Shown here: piece after piece, positions 49,161 to 57,204 of the stretch
How the letters are laid out: every line of letters begins with the position of its first letter
Position numbering within the stretch: position 1 is the stretch's first letter
Origin: Pedobacter sp. MC2016-15
GTDB lineage: Bacteria; Bacteroidota; Bacteroidia; Sphingobacteriales; Sphingobacteriaceae
NCBI RefSeq assembly: GCF_026239695.1
Contig: NZ_JAPIVS010000005.1
Location: 186,001-250,000 of the forward strand
Direction: 5' to 3'
Length of the DNA: 64,000 bases
The notes under the pieces: model-generated
What the model was told of the DNA's origin: nothing
Databases searched by the model: none
Seen by the model: the letters and a program-made list of their open reading frames with translations, nothing else
Position numbers and translations under genes: made by a program

Positions 49161-50354
49161 ATGGATACCAAGCAAAAGTTGACTTTTATATTGAATGATG
49201 CCGGTCTGGCTCAGGAATTAAAAGATATCGCGTTAAAAGTCCAGCATAAAGAGAGAATTACATTTGATGAGGGTGTTTACTTATACGAACATGCCGAACT
49301 GGGTTTTCTCGGCGTCTTAGCCAACTATATCAGAGAAGTAAAACACGGTGACAGAACTTACTTTAATCGTAACTTTCATATTGAGCCTACCAACGTTTGT
49401 GTCTATACCTGCAATTTCTGCTCTTACTCGCGCCTGATCAAAAATAAGGAAGAGGGATGGGAAATGAGTGTGGATCAGATGATAGATTCATTGAAGAAAT
49501 ACGATGATGAGCCTGTTACTGAAGTACATATCACCGGTGGTGTGGTGCCTAAGCAAAATCTGGATTTCTATGCGGAGTTCTTCAGAAGAACTAAAGCTCA
49601 CCGCCCCGGGCTTCATATCAAGGCGTTGACGCCTGTAGAATACTATTACATCTTCAAAAAAGCTAAGCTGAGTCATTATGACGGGATGAAATATATGCAG
49701 GAGGCTGGTCTGGATTCTATGCCGGGTGGGGGTGCAGAGATTTTTCATCCCGAAGTAAGGGAGAAGATCGCGAACGACAAATGTAACGCTGAACAATGGC
49801 TGGACATCCACGAGCAGGCGCATAAACTGGGTATGCGTACCAACGCAACGATGTTATATGGCCATATCGAGCAGTTCTGGCATCGCGTAGACCATATGGA
49901 AAGGCTGCGTCAGCTACAGGATAAAACGGGTGGTTTTCAGGCTTTCATTCCATTGAAATTCCGTAATCAGAATAACCAGATGGACCATGTGCCTGAGGTT
50001 TCTGTGATTGAGGATCTGAGGAACTATGCGATTGCGAGGATATATATGGATAACTTTGACCATATCAAAGCATACTGGGCAATGATCAGCAGACAAACGG
50101 CACAACTATCACTGAATTTTGGTGTGGATGATATCGATGGTACGCTTGACGATACCACGAAGATCTATTCTATGGCTGGTGCAGAAGAGCAAACGCCGGG
50201 TATGAGTACCAAAGATCTGGTAGAGCTGATCAAAAAGGTGAAACGCCAGCCCATAGAAAGAGATACGTTATACAATGTAGTTACCGATTATACTGATTTT
50301 GTATTTGAAGAAGATGTAAAACCACAGTTTTATAAGTTGCCGGTCATCAATTAA
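49161..50354 (+). CDS. mqnE: Aminodeoxyfutalosine synthase (radical SAM)
   Basis: 397 aa. The radical SAM cluster Cys residues are C80-x3-C84-x2-C87 (NVCVYTCNFCSY). Further family features are EVHITGGVVPKQN, DSMPGGGAEIFHPEVREK and the C-terminal GVDDIDGTLDD. It joins an adenosyl radical to the chorismate-derived enolpyruvyl product to give aminofutalosine in the futalosine menaquinone route. MqnC is a close homologue, but the GAEIF string and gene neighbours favour MqnE. A histidine phosphatase gene follows after 3 bp, then mqnA. Confidence 0.87.
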   Translation: MDTKQKLTFILNDAGLAQELKDIALKVQHKERITFDEGVYLYEHAELGFLGVLANYIREVKHGDRTYFNRNFHIEPTNVCVYTCNFCSYSRLIKNKEEGWEMSVDQMIDSLKKYDDEPVTEVHITGGVVPKQNLDFYAEFFRRTKAHRPGLHIKALTPVEYYYIFKKAKLSHYDGMKYMQEAGLDSMPGGGAEIFHPEVREKIANDKCNAEQWLDIHEQAHKLGMRTNATMLYGHIEQFWHRVDHMERLRQLQDKTGGFQAFIPLKFRNQNNQMDHVPEVSVIEDLRNYAIARIYMDNFDHIKAYWAMISRQTAQLSLNFGVDDIDGTLDDTTKIYSMAGAEEQTPGMSTKDLVELIKKVKRQPIERDTLYNVVTDYTDFVFEEDVKPQFYKLPVIN

Positions 50355-50357
50355 TTA

Positions 50358-50972
50358 ATGGATAAGGAATTATATATCATCCGTCATGGAGAGACGGATC
50401 TGAATAAACAGGGAATTATACAGGGCCGTGGTATCGACAGTGATCTGAATGATACCGGCAGGGCACAGGCTGCTGCGTTTTATAACTTATACAAAGATCT
50501 CCCTTTTGATAAAGTTTATACTTCAGCACTCAAACGTACACAACAGACTGTTCAGCAATTTATTGACGCAGGTCTTCCCTGGGAGAAACACCCTGAGCTG
50601 GACGAGCTGGCCTGGGGCGAATGGGAAGGGACTCAAACGAGTGAGCATACCATTGGTGCTTTCAAAGACATGACGGAGAAATGGCAGGCGGGCGACTTTG
50701 ATGCGCATTTTGAAGGTGGCGAAAGCCCTAACGATGTGGCGCTGAGGTTGAAGGAGATCATCGAAGTGATCAAAAGCAGACCTGAGGAAAAACTAATCCT
50801 GGTATGTATGCATGGCCGCGCATTGCGTTTGCTGATGTGTCTTTTCAGTGGCAGGCCACTGTCGGCGATGTACGATTTCCCGCACCAGAATACCGGACTT
50901 TACAGAGTAAGTTTAACAGCTGATCTCTTCACGATCACTGATTCAAACAATACCGATCATTTAAATGGATAA
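50358..50972 (+). CDS. Histidine phosphatase family protein
   Basis: 204 aa. The catalytic phospho-His is in IRHGETDLN (His9), the second conserved His in CMHGRALRLL, with supporting Arg residues (TSALKRTQQTV). Such enzymes hydrolyse phosphate esters of sugars, nucleotides or cofactors, or act as cofactor-dependent mutases. It sits in a 3-bp/8-bp spaced unit between mqnE and mqnA, so it may remove a phosphate from a menaquinone-pathway or related metabolite. That link rests on neighbourhood alone; it could also be a housekeeping phosphatase carried along. Confidence 0.85.
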   Translation: MDKELYIIRHGETDLNKQGIIQGRGIDSDLNDTGRAQAAAFYNLYKDLPFDKVYTSALKRTQQTVQQFIDAGLPWEKHPELDELAWGEWEGTQTSEHTIGAFKDMTEKWQAGDFDAHFEGGESPNDVALRLKEIIEVIKSRPEEKLILVCMHGRALRLLMCLFSGRPLSAMYDFPHQNTGLYRVSLTADLFTITDSNNTDHLNG

Positions 50973-51690
50973 GATTAAAATTTCTGCCGTTGCCTATACC
51001 AATACCAAGGCATTCATTTACGGCATTGAAAGTTCTGCAGTAGCAGAAAAGATAGATTTAAGCCTGGATATACCGGCGGATTGCGCTGCAAAGGTGATTG
51101 ACGGATCGGTAGATATGGGATTGATGCCTGTGGCGGGGATTCCATTTGTCAGTAACGCACATATCATTTCTGATTACTGCATTGGCTCTGTAGGTGCTGT
51201 AAACTCGGTGTTTATATTTAGCAATGTGCCTGCAGCGGAAATCAAAACGCTGAAGCTCGACCCGCAATCAAGGACTTCCAATAACCTGGCGCAGGTGTTG
51301 CTGAAGTTCTATTTCAAAACAGAGTTTACCGTTACTACCGATCAGGATGCCGAAACTGATGCCATCGTATTGATTGGCGACAGGACTTTCGGTAAAAAGG
51401 ATGATTATAACTTTGCCTATGATATGGGGGAGGAGTGGATGAACTTTACGGGATTACCATTCGTATACGCAGCCTGGGTTGCCAACAGGGAAATTCCGGA
51501 AGCTTTTGTTACGGAGTTTAATGCAGCGCTGAAAATGGGGCTGGCAAACCGTGCAGCTGTCTTGCAAACGCTGCCTCAGCATCCTCAGTTTGATCTTGAA
51601 GATTACCTGATGAACAAACTGGATTTTGAGCTGACTGATAAAAAGCGTGAGGCTCTGGCTTTGTTTTTAAGTTATATCAAACAACTGTAG
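50965..51690 (+). CDS. mqnA: Chorismate dehydratase (menaquinone biosynthesis)
   Basis: 241 aa, a periplasmic-binding-protein-like fold of the MqnA family. Typical strings are SAVAYTNTKAFIYGI at the start, DIPADCAAKVIDGSVDMGLMPV, SVGAVNSVFIFSN, and SRTSNNLAQVLLKFYF. It dehydrates chorismate to 3-enolpyruvylbenzoate, the first step of the futalosine route. Its ATG overlaps the phosphatase stop by 8 bp and the unit ends in a convergent gene. Together with mqnE this shows the organism makes menaquinone through futalosine. Confidence 0.85.
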   Translation: MDKIKISAVAYTNTKAFIYGIESSAVAEKIDLSLDIPADCAAKVIDGSVDMGLMPVAGIPFVSNAHIISDYCIGSVGAVNSVFIFSNVPAAEIKTLKLDPQSRTSNNLAQVLLKFYFKTEFTVTTDQDAETDAIVLIGDRTFGKKDDYNFAYDMGEEWMNFTGLPFVYAAWVANREIPEAFVTEFNAALKMGLANRAAVLQTLPQHPQFDLEDYLMNKLDFELTDKKREALALFLSYIKQL

Positions 51691-51718
51691 CCTCGGTCTG
51701 AATGCTGCTTAGGTCATA

Positions 51719-52195
51719 TTAGGCGGGGATAAGTACCCCCGCTTCGAGGATCGAAATCGCTTCTTCTGCCAGTTCATCGGTTAATCCGATCATGGAACTT
51801 GTCATCACCAAATTCTTTTTTAATTCTTGAGGTAGTGCATTCAGAGATTTATCATCATCAATGATCACAAGATTTTCATCAGAATGATCAGTTGAAGTGT
51901 ACCAGCTTAAAATTTCATCTTTCCGGCTTAGATTCTGCTCATTTTTTGGCAGACGGTCAATGTCAGCTATAACTATACCTCTTCGGATAAAAATATCTTT
52001 CCATTCAGCAATGCTGTAACTTGCCTTATGGGATGTTGTTAAAATGATGGATGCGTGTGTATGATCAATTATTTTCTGCAGCGCCTGGATTGATTTCGGA
52101 CTGAACACAGGAAATCCGTCCCGAAGAAATTCAGGCTTTTTCCAGGATTGCACAGGAACCATTACACCGTCTATATCCAATAACACATTCATCAA
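51719..52195 (-). CDS. HAD-superfamily protein (Swiss-army-knife RNA-repair type)
   Basis: 158 aa. The opening VLLDIDGVMVP provides the nucleophile Asp7 and Asp9 of HAD phosphatases; ASIILTTSHK is motif II and VIIDDDKSLN motif IV. The shape (no cap, WKKPEFLRDGFPVF) resembles the HAD domains found in RNA-repair proteins and in small standalone Bacteroidota proteins. The gene follows a ParB-like gene by 20 bp; both lie under one promoter at 52652-52682. A joint role, perhaps nucleotide or nucleic-acid end processing, is a guess. Confidence 0.75.
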   Translation of the reverse strand: MMNVLLDIDGVMVPVQSWKKPEFLRDGFPVFSPKSIQALQKIIDHTHASIILTTSHKASYSIAEWKDIFIRRGIVIADIDRLPKNEQNLSRKDEILSWYTSTDHSDENLVIIDDDKSLNALPQELKKNLVMTSSMIGLTDELAEEAISILEAGVLIPA

Positions 52196-52215
52196 TACAA
52201 ATTTAAAAATTATTT

Positions 52216-52602
52216 CTAATAAGATATTATTCTCTTTAAAGTTTCTAGATCTACATCGTTATACGCTGCATCTTGCTTATTGAGATAACTAATTCTTAAA
52301 GGCGTATCCCAATCATTGTCATCAAACTCCACATTGTGCCATTCATATGCCCGTGTAGCATGACTCTTAAGTCCTGGCACTGATATGATACCAAAGTCCG
52401 TGATGAGTGACGATACATATCGATGATGCCCGTCTATAATCAGGTTGTCACATACTTTAATGTCTTCAAATTTGATTCCGTATCTCATTTTTTTACACAT
52501 GCGACTTATTATAGGGGTACACAATTTGGTCTGAGTAGCCCTCAGATCAAATTCTTTTTTCTGTATAAATTGTCTGATATAAGTACTGTTAATCTGTTCC
52601 AA
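52216..52602 (-). CDS. Small ParB/Srx-fold-like protein
   Basis: 128 aa. The motif D57-G-H-H-R-Y62 (in LIIDGHHRYVSSLI) matches the core of the ParB/sulfiredoxin superfamily, whose members bind or cleave nucleotides or nucleic acids. Preceding it is a basic region (KKMRYGIKFEDIKV). It is the first gene of a two-gene unit with the HAD protein (20-bp gap). The pairing of a ParB-like and a HAD protein is unusual to me. Fold call is from one motif and moderate. Confidence 0.55.
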   Translation of the reverse strand: MEQINSTYIRQFIQKKEFDLRATQTKLCTPIISRMCKKMRYGIKFEDIKVCDNLIIDGHHRYVSSLITDFGIISVPGLKSHATRAYEWHNVEFDDNDWDTPLRISYLNKQDAAYNDVDLETLKRIISY

Positions 52603-52651
52603 TAGATTTTATATGAGGTTTAAATTTTTAAATTAATTTATCTACTGTCTG

Positions 52652-52682
52652 CAAACGTAATTCTGTTGGATTTAAAAGTCAA
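52652..52682 (-). promoter_or_regulatory. Promoter of the ParB-like/HAD pair
   Basis: On the minus strand TTG (52680-52682) and TACGTTTG (52652-52659) lie 20 bp apart, a good fit to the consensus. The start would be near 52646, giving a leader of about 44 nt before the ATG at 52602. Confidence 0.5.
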
Positions 52683-52838
52683 TAATCAATTAATTTAATT
52701 TATATTAACAACAAGATAAGGGGGCTATTGATGGCTTCAGAGCTTGTTCTTGTTGCTTAAAAATCTCTATTTTTCAAAAAAAAGCCCAAAGCTTAACCAG
52801 AGGTAGTATATTTACATTTTTGTAACGTAATATATATT

Positions 52839-55445
52839 TTGGCTAAAGAAAAGACTAAGGAAACACCGTTAATGGGTCAGTACAATACGATTAAGGCGAA
52901 ATATCCTGGCGCATTGTTATTGTTTAGAGTAGGTGATTTTTATGAGACTTTTGGAGCAGATGCGATCAAAACCTCTCAGATACTTGGCATTACACTTACC
53001 AGGCGCGCCAATGGCTCCGACAACAGCGAGCTCGCCGGTTTCCCGCATCACTCTCTGGATACTTACCTCTCCAAACTCGTGCGCGCAGGTCAGCGTGTAG
53101 CGATATGCGACCAGCTGGAAGATCCTAAAACGACCAAAACTATCGTAAAAAGAGGTGTAACTGAACTGGTTACTCCCGGTGTAGCAACCGGTGATAACAT
53201 CCTCAACCAGAAATCGAACAATTACCTTGCTGCTGTATACTTTGATAAATCATCCATAGGTGTATCATTTGTTGATATCTCTACCGGTGAGTTTCACGTA
53301 GCGCAGGGAAATGCAGAATATATTGATAAGCTCCTGCTTGGTTTTAAACCTACGGAGGTGGTTTTTCAAAAGAGCAAGCGCCAGCAGTTTGTAGAGCAGT
53401 TTGGTGATAAATTTTACACGTATGCATTGGACGACTGGGCTTTTACCAGCGACTATGCCAATGAAATATTGAATAAACACTTCGAAGTCAGTTCTTTAAA
53501 AGGCTTCGGTGTAGATAAGCTGCAATCCGGTATTGTTGCAGCAGGTATCGTGCTCCATTATCTCAATGAAACGGAGCACCGCAACCTCAAACATATCTCT
53601 TCTATCTCGAGGCTGGAAGAAGATAATTATATGTGGCTCGACCGCTTTACGGTGCGTAACCTGGAGCTGGTGAGCTCTGCCAACGAGAATGCCATGACGC
53701 TTTTCAACGTGCTCGATCAGACTTCGACGCCGATGGGAGCAAGGATGCTGCACAAATGGATCGTGATGCCACTAAAGGAACTGAAACCTATACAGGAACG
53801 TCTGGGTGTGGTAGAGTTTATGGTGAAACACGAGGATCTCATGAGCAACTTCCTCACGCATATCAAACAGATAGGCGATCTGGAAAGGCTGATCTCTAAA
53901 GTGGGAATGCAGAAATGCGGCCCGCGAGAGCTCTGCCAGCTTAAGAAATCGCTGTACTCTATTGAAGAAATAAAAAACATTGCCCTAAATACCAATAACC
54001 CTTATCTGAAGCAACTGGCTGATCAGCTTGACCCTTGTCTCAGCATCCGCGAACAGCTGGAACGCGAGCTCCAGCAGGACCCGCCGGCTTTGCTGCTGAA
54101 AGGAAATGTGATTGCTGACGGTATTGATGAAGAACTGGATAAACTCCGTGCCATCTCGGTGGGGGGTAAAGATTACCTTGTAGAGCTCCAGAAACGGGAG
54201 GCAGCCAATACTGGCATCCCTTCATTGAAGATATCTTTTAATAATGTATTCGGTTATTACCTGGAGGTAACGCATACACATAAAGATAAAGTGCCTGCCG
54301 AATGGACGCGTAAACAGACGCTGGTAAACGCAGAGCGATACATCACTCCGGAGTTAAAGGAATACGAGGAGCAGATTCTTGGGGCAGAAGATAAGATCCA
54401 GATGATTGAGGTCCGCATGTACGAGGCCCTGGTAAAACAGGTGGCAGCCTATATGCGCCCGATACAGCTAAACGCTTACCTTACAGCGCAGCTGGATGTA
54501 CTGCTGTGTTTTGCCCAGCTTGCCATCAGCAACCACTATGTGAAACCTGAACTGGATCGCTCTAAAGTACTTGACATCAAGGGTGGAAGACATCCTGTGA
54601 TTGAAAAGCGTCTTGCCACTGGTGATGAGTATATCACCAATGATGTATATCTTGATAACGACAGCCAGCAGATTATTATCATTACTGGTCCGAACATGTC
54701 GGGTAAGTCGGCCATACTCAGACAAACAGCCCTCATCGTACTGATGGGGCAGATGGGTTCTTTTGTGCCCGCCAAAGCTGCCACATTTGGCCTGGTAGAT
54801 AAAATATTCACCCGTGTGGGGGCCTCAGACAACCTTTCATCGGGAGAAAGTACCTTCATGGTGGAGATGAATGAAACCGCCAGCATCCTGAATAATATAT
54901 CCGACCGCAGTCTGATTTTGCTGGACGAAATCGGTCGGGGAACGAGTACTTATGATGGTATCTCCATTGCCTGGGCTATCGCAGAATTTCTGCATACACA
55001 TCCTTCGGCAAGGCCGAAAACCCTGTTTGCTACGCATTACCACGAGTTGAATGAACTTGCTGCAACAATGCCGCGGATCAGGAACTTCAATGTCTCTGTG
55101 AAAGAGATGTCCAATAAAGTGATTTTCCTCCGTAAACTGATCCCTGGTGGTAGTGAACATAGCTTTGGTATCCATGTGGCCAAGATGGCCGGGATGCCTC
55201 CAAAGCTCATCAGCCGCGCCAATGAAATCCTGAAGAAACTGGAAATTGACAGAACGGAAGGTCAGAGTATCAAAGATAGTATCAAGAAGGTACAGAACCA
55301 GGCCTATCAGCTGCATATGTTTGCCGTGGATGACCCTGTGCTGGTCCAGATCAGAGATATGCTCAACAACCTCGATGTGAATGTGCTGACGCCGGTAGAA
55401 GCATTGCTGAAACTGGATGAAATCCAAAGATTGATCAAACAATAA
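52839..55445 (+). CDS. mutS: DNA mismatch repair protein MutS
   Basis: 868 aa. A TTG start at 52839 gives MAKEKTKETPLMGQYN, the usual family N terminus; the first in-frame ATG would remove 11 conserved residues. The mismatch-contact motif is GDFYETFGADA (Phe at the F-x-E site), the ATPase has Walker A GPNMSGKS and Walker B LLDEIGRGTSTYDG, and the C-terminal dimer region ends with LLKLDEIQRLIKQ. It recognises mismatches and starts repair. The small NlpC/P60 gene begins 1 bp after its stop. Confidence 0.95.
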   Translation: MAKEKTKETPLMGQYNTIKAKYPGALLLFRVGDFYETFGADAIKTSQILGITLTRRANGSDNSELAGFPHHSLDTYLSKLVRAGQRVAICDQLEDPKTTKTIVKRGVTELVTPGVATGDNILNQKSNNYLAAVYFDKSSIGVSFVDISTGEFHVAQGNAEYIDKLLLGFKPTEVVFQKSKRQQFVEQFGDKFYTYALDDWAFTSDYANEILNKHFEVSSLKGFGVDKLQSGIVAAGIVLHYLNETEHRNLKHISSISRLEEDNYMWLDRFTVRNLELVSSANENAMTLFNVLDQTSTPMGARMLHKWIVMPLKELKPIQERLGVVEFMVKHEDLMSNFLTHIKQIGDLERLISKVGMQKCGPRELCQLKKSLYSIEEIKNIALNTNNPYLKQLADQLDPCLSIREQLERELQQDPPALLLKGNVIADGIDEELDKLRAISVGGKDYLVELQKREAANTGIPSLKISFNNVFGYYLEVTHTHKDKVPAEWTRKQTLVNAERYITPELKEYEEQILGAEDKIQMIEVRMYEALVKQVAAYMRPIQLNAYLTAQLDVLLCFAQLAISNHYVKPELDRSKVLDIKGGRHPVIEKRLATGDEYITNDVYLDNDSQQIIIITGPNMSGKSAILRQTALIVLMGQMGSFVPAKAATFGLVDKIFTRVGASDNLSSGESTFMVEMNETASILNNISDRSLILLDEIGRGTSTYDGISIAWAIAEFLHTHPSARPKTLFATHYHELNELAATMPRIRNFNVSVKEMSNKVIFLRKLIPGGSEHSFGIHVAKMAGMPPKLISRANEILKKLEIDRTEGQSIKDSIKKVQNQAYQLHMFAVDDPVLVQIRDMLNNLDVNVLTPVEALLKLDEIQRLIKQ

Positions 55446-55446
55446 T

Positions 55447-55968
55447 ATGAATATACTTAACCTGCGCCGCCAAGACTCTCTCCACCTTGTGATCACCATG
55501 GCCGCGCTGGTCTTTCTATCTTCCTGCGGGAGCAGAAGGCCGGCCAGCTACAGCAACAGCACTAAAGCCGCAAAGGCTGCAGAAGCAATGGCTGATCTGA
55601 AAAGCAAATCATTGTATAAGTTTATTACCGACTGGACGGGTGTCCGTTATAAATTGGGAGGATTGGACAAAAGGGGCATAGATTGTTCAGGATTTGCCTT
55701 ACTTTTGAACAGGGAGATTTACGGACTGGAACTCCCAAGGCGATCGAGAGATCAGGCAGAGGTAATCAAAGACAAAAACCCGGGACAACTAAAGGAAGGA
55801 GATCTGGTGTTTTTCTCGTTTGGAGGCAATGAGATAGACCATGTGGGCGTTTATTTGAATCATGGATTCTTTGTACATGCGTCGACAACACGAGGAGTAA
55901 TTGTGGATGATATGAGCCTGCCCGCTTACCAGAATGTCCTGAAAAAAGCAGGTCCGGTAAAAAATTAA
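55447..55968 (+). CDS. NlpC/P60 cysteine peptidase lipoprotein
   Basis: 173 aa. A lipoprotein signal ends at Cys27 (AALVFLSSCGS). The NlpC/P60 domain has the catalytic Cys in GIDCSGFALLL, His in IDHVGVYLN and a second His in FFVHAST, the C-H-H triad order. Such enzymes cut peptidoglycan stem peptides between gamma-D-Glu and the third residue. It starts 1 bp after mutS and ends 15 bp before a 39-aa membrane peptide gene. Loose anchoring in the outer membrane is likely. Confidence 0.88.
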   Translation: MNILNLRRQDSLHLVITMAALVFLSSCGSRRPASYSNSTKAAKAAEAMADLKSKSLYKFITDWTGVRYKLGGLDKRGIDCSGFALLLNREIYGLELPRRSRDQAEVIKDKNPGQLKEGDLVFFSFGGNEIDHVGVYLNHGFFVHASTTRGVIVDDMSLPAYQNVLKKAGPVKN

Positions 55969-55983
55969 GTGATTTAAAAGACC

Positions 55984-56103
55984 ATGAAACCGAAGCACGA
56001 GATTTCTTTCTGGACTAAATATAAAAAATTTGCTACAACCGAAATATTGATGTATCTTATTATGATCATAGGTATAGGGTTAGGGATTATTTTTCTGAGC
56101 TAA
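55984..56103 (+). CDS. 39-aa single-span membrane peptide
   Basis: ATG 55984, TAA 56101-56103. The peptide has a basic N-terminal half (KPKHEISFWTKYKKFATT) and one membrane segment (EILMYLIMIIGIGLGIIFLS) to the end. It lies between the NlpC/P60 gene (15 bp) and the exonuclease gene (33 bp) on the same strand. Too short for family assignment. Orientation and spacing support it being a real small gene. Confidence 0.45.
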   Translation: MKPKHEISFWTKYKKFATTEILMYLIMIIGIGLGIIFLS

Positions 56104-56136
56104 GTACAAAACCGACAACAAAAAATTGAAATTATA

Positions 56137-57195
56137 ATGAAGTTAAATTTAATCCGCCCTCTTGCATTTTTTGATCTGGAAACCACCGGTGTCAATGTAG
56201 GCGCTGACCGCATTGTTGAAATTGCAATCTTAAAGGCCATGCCAGACGGAACTGAAGTGGTGAAAACTATGCGCATTCATCCTGAAATGCCTATTCCCCT
56301 GCAATCTTCACTGATCCACGGGATTTATGATGAGCATATCGCTGAAGCCCCGAAATTTTCTGAGGTAGCGGCAGAACTGGCCGAATTTATCGGCGATGCT
56401 GACCTTGCCGGATATAACTCCAACCGTTTTGATATCCCTGTGCTGCTGGAAGAATTCCTGCGCGCAGGTGTAGATTTTGATATGAGCGACAGGAAGTTTG
56501 TAGATGTACAAAATATCTTCCACCAGATGGAGCAGCGTACCCTGCGTGCAGCATACAAGTTCTATTGTGATAAAGATATTATCAATGCACACTCTGCAGA
56601 AGCTGATATCACAGCAACCTATCATGTATTGCTGGCACAGCTGGAGCGTTATGAAAATGCAGACTTTGAGGACAAACAGGGTAACATTACGCAGCCGGTA
56701 AAAAATGATGTACATGCCTTGCATACCTTTACAAATATGAATAAACCGGTAGACTTTGCCGGCAGAATGGTATTCAATGATAATGGAGAAGAAGTATTCA
56801 ACTTCGGAAAACATAAAAACCGTTCTGTAGAATCTGTTTTTGATTCGGAGCCAAGTTATTATGCCTGGATGAAACAGGGTGATTTCCCGTTGTATACAAA
56901 AAAGAAACTGGAAGAGATCTGGTTGAGATGGAACAAAAAGAAAGATTTGGCAAGGGCTGCAAAACATCAGACACCAAAACCTGCGGAAGCTGCGAGATCT
57001 AATGAAGGGGTAAAACATGCAGACCATGTGAAGTCGGCCGAAAATGCCAAATCAGGCGATGGCGCTAAGGGTGCTGAAAATAAAAATTCCGGTCAGCCGA
57101 GGAAATCATTCCAGCAGCAGCCGAAAAAAGAAAAACCTGCCGTTGAAGTTACTTCTGACATGCTGGAGCAGCTAAAAATGAAATTTGGAAAGTAA
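56137..57195 (+). CDS. DEDDh 3'-5' exonuclease with disordered tail
   Basis: 352 aa. The exonuclease domain (1-175) has all DEDDh residues: D13 and E15 in FFDLETTG, Asp in NSNRFDIPVL, and His/Asp in HSAEADITAT. It belongs to the DnaQ-like (epsilon) group, though the fold alone cannot say DNA or RNA. Residues about 215-275 form a second, charged helical region with FNFGKHKNRSVESVF. The last 75 residues are a low-complexity Lys/Glu/Ala tail with loosely repeated KSAENAKSGDGAK units. It follows the small membrane peptide by 33 bp. Confidence 0.85.
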   Translation: MKLNLIRPLAFFDLETTGVNVGADRIVEIAILKAMPDGTEVVKTMRIHPEMPIPLQSSLIHGIYDEHIAEAPKFSEVAAELAEFIGDADLAGYNSNRFDIPVLLEEFLRAGVDFDMSDRKFVDVQNIFHQMEQRTLRAAYKFYCDKDIINAHSAEADITATYHVLLAQLERYENADFEDKQGNITQPVKNDVHALHTFTNMNKPVDFAGRMVFNDNGEEVFNFGKHKNRSVESVFDSEPSYYAWMKQGDFPLYTKKKLEEIWLRWNKKKDLARAAKHQTPKPAEAARSNEGVKHADHVKSAENAKSGDGAKGAENKNSGQPRKSFQQQPKKEKPAVEVTSDMLEQLKMKFGK

Positions 57196-57204
57196 TCTAT
57201 TTTA

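Noticed and set aside
52839..52871. Use of the first ATG instead of TTG as the mutS start
   Set aside because: It would remove conserved N-terminal residues (KETPL region) found in the family.
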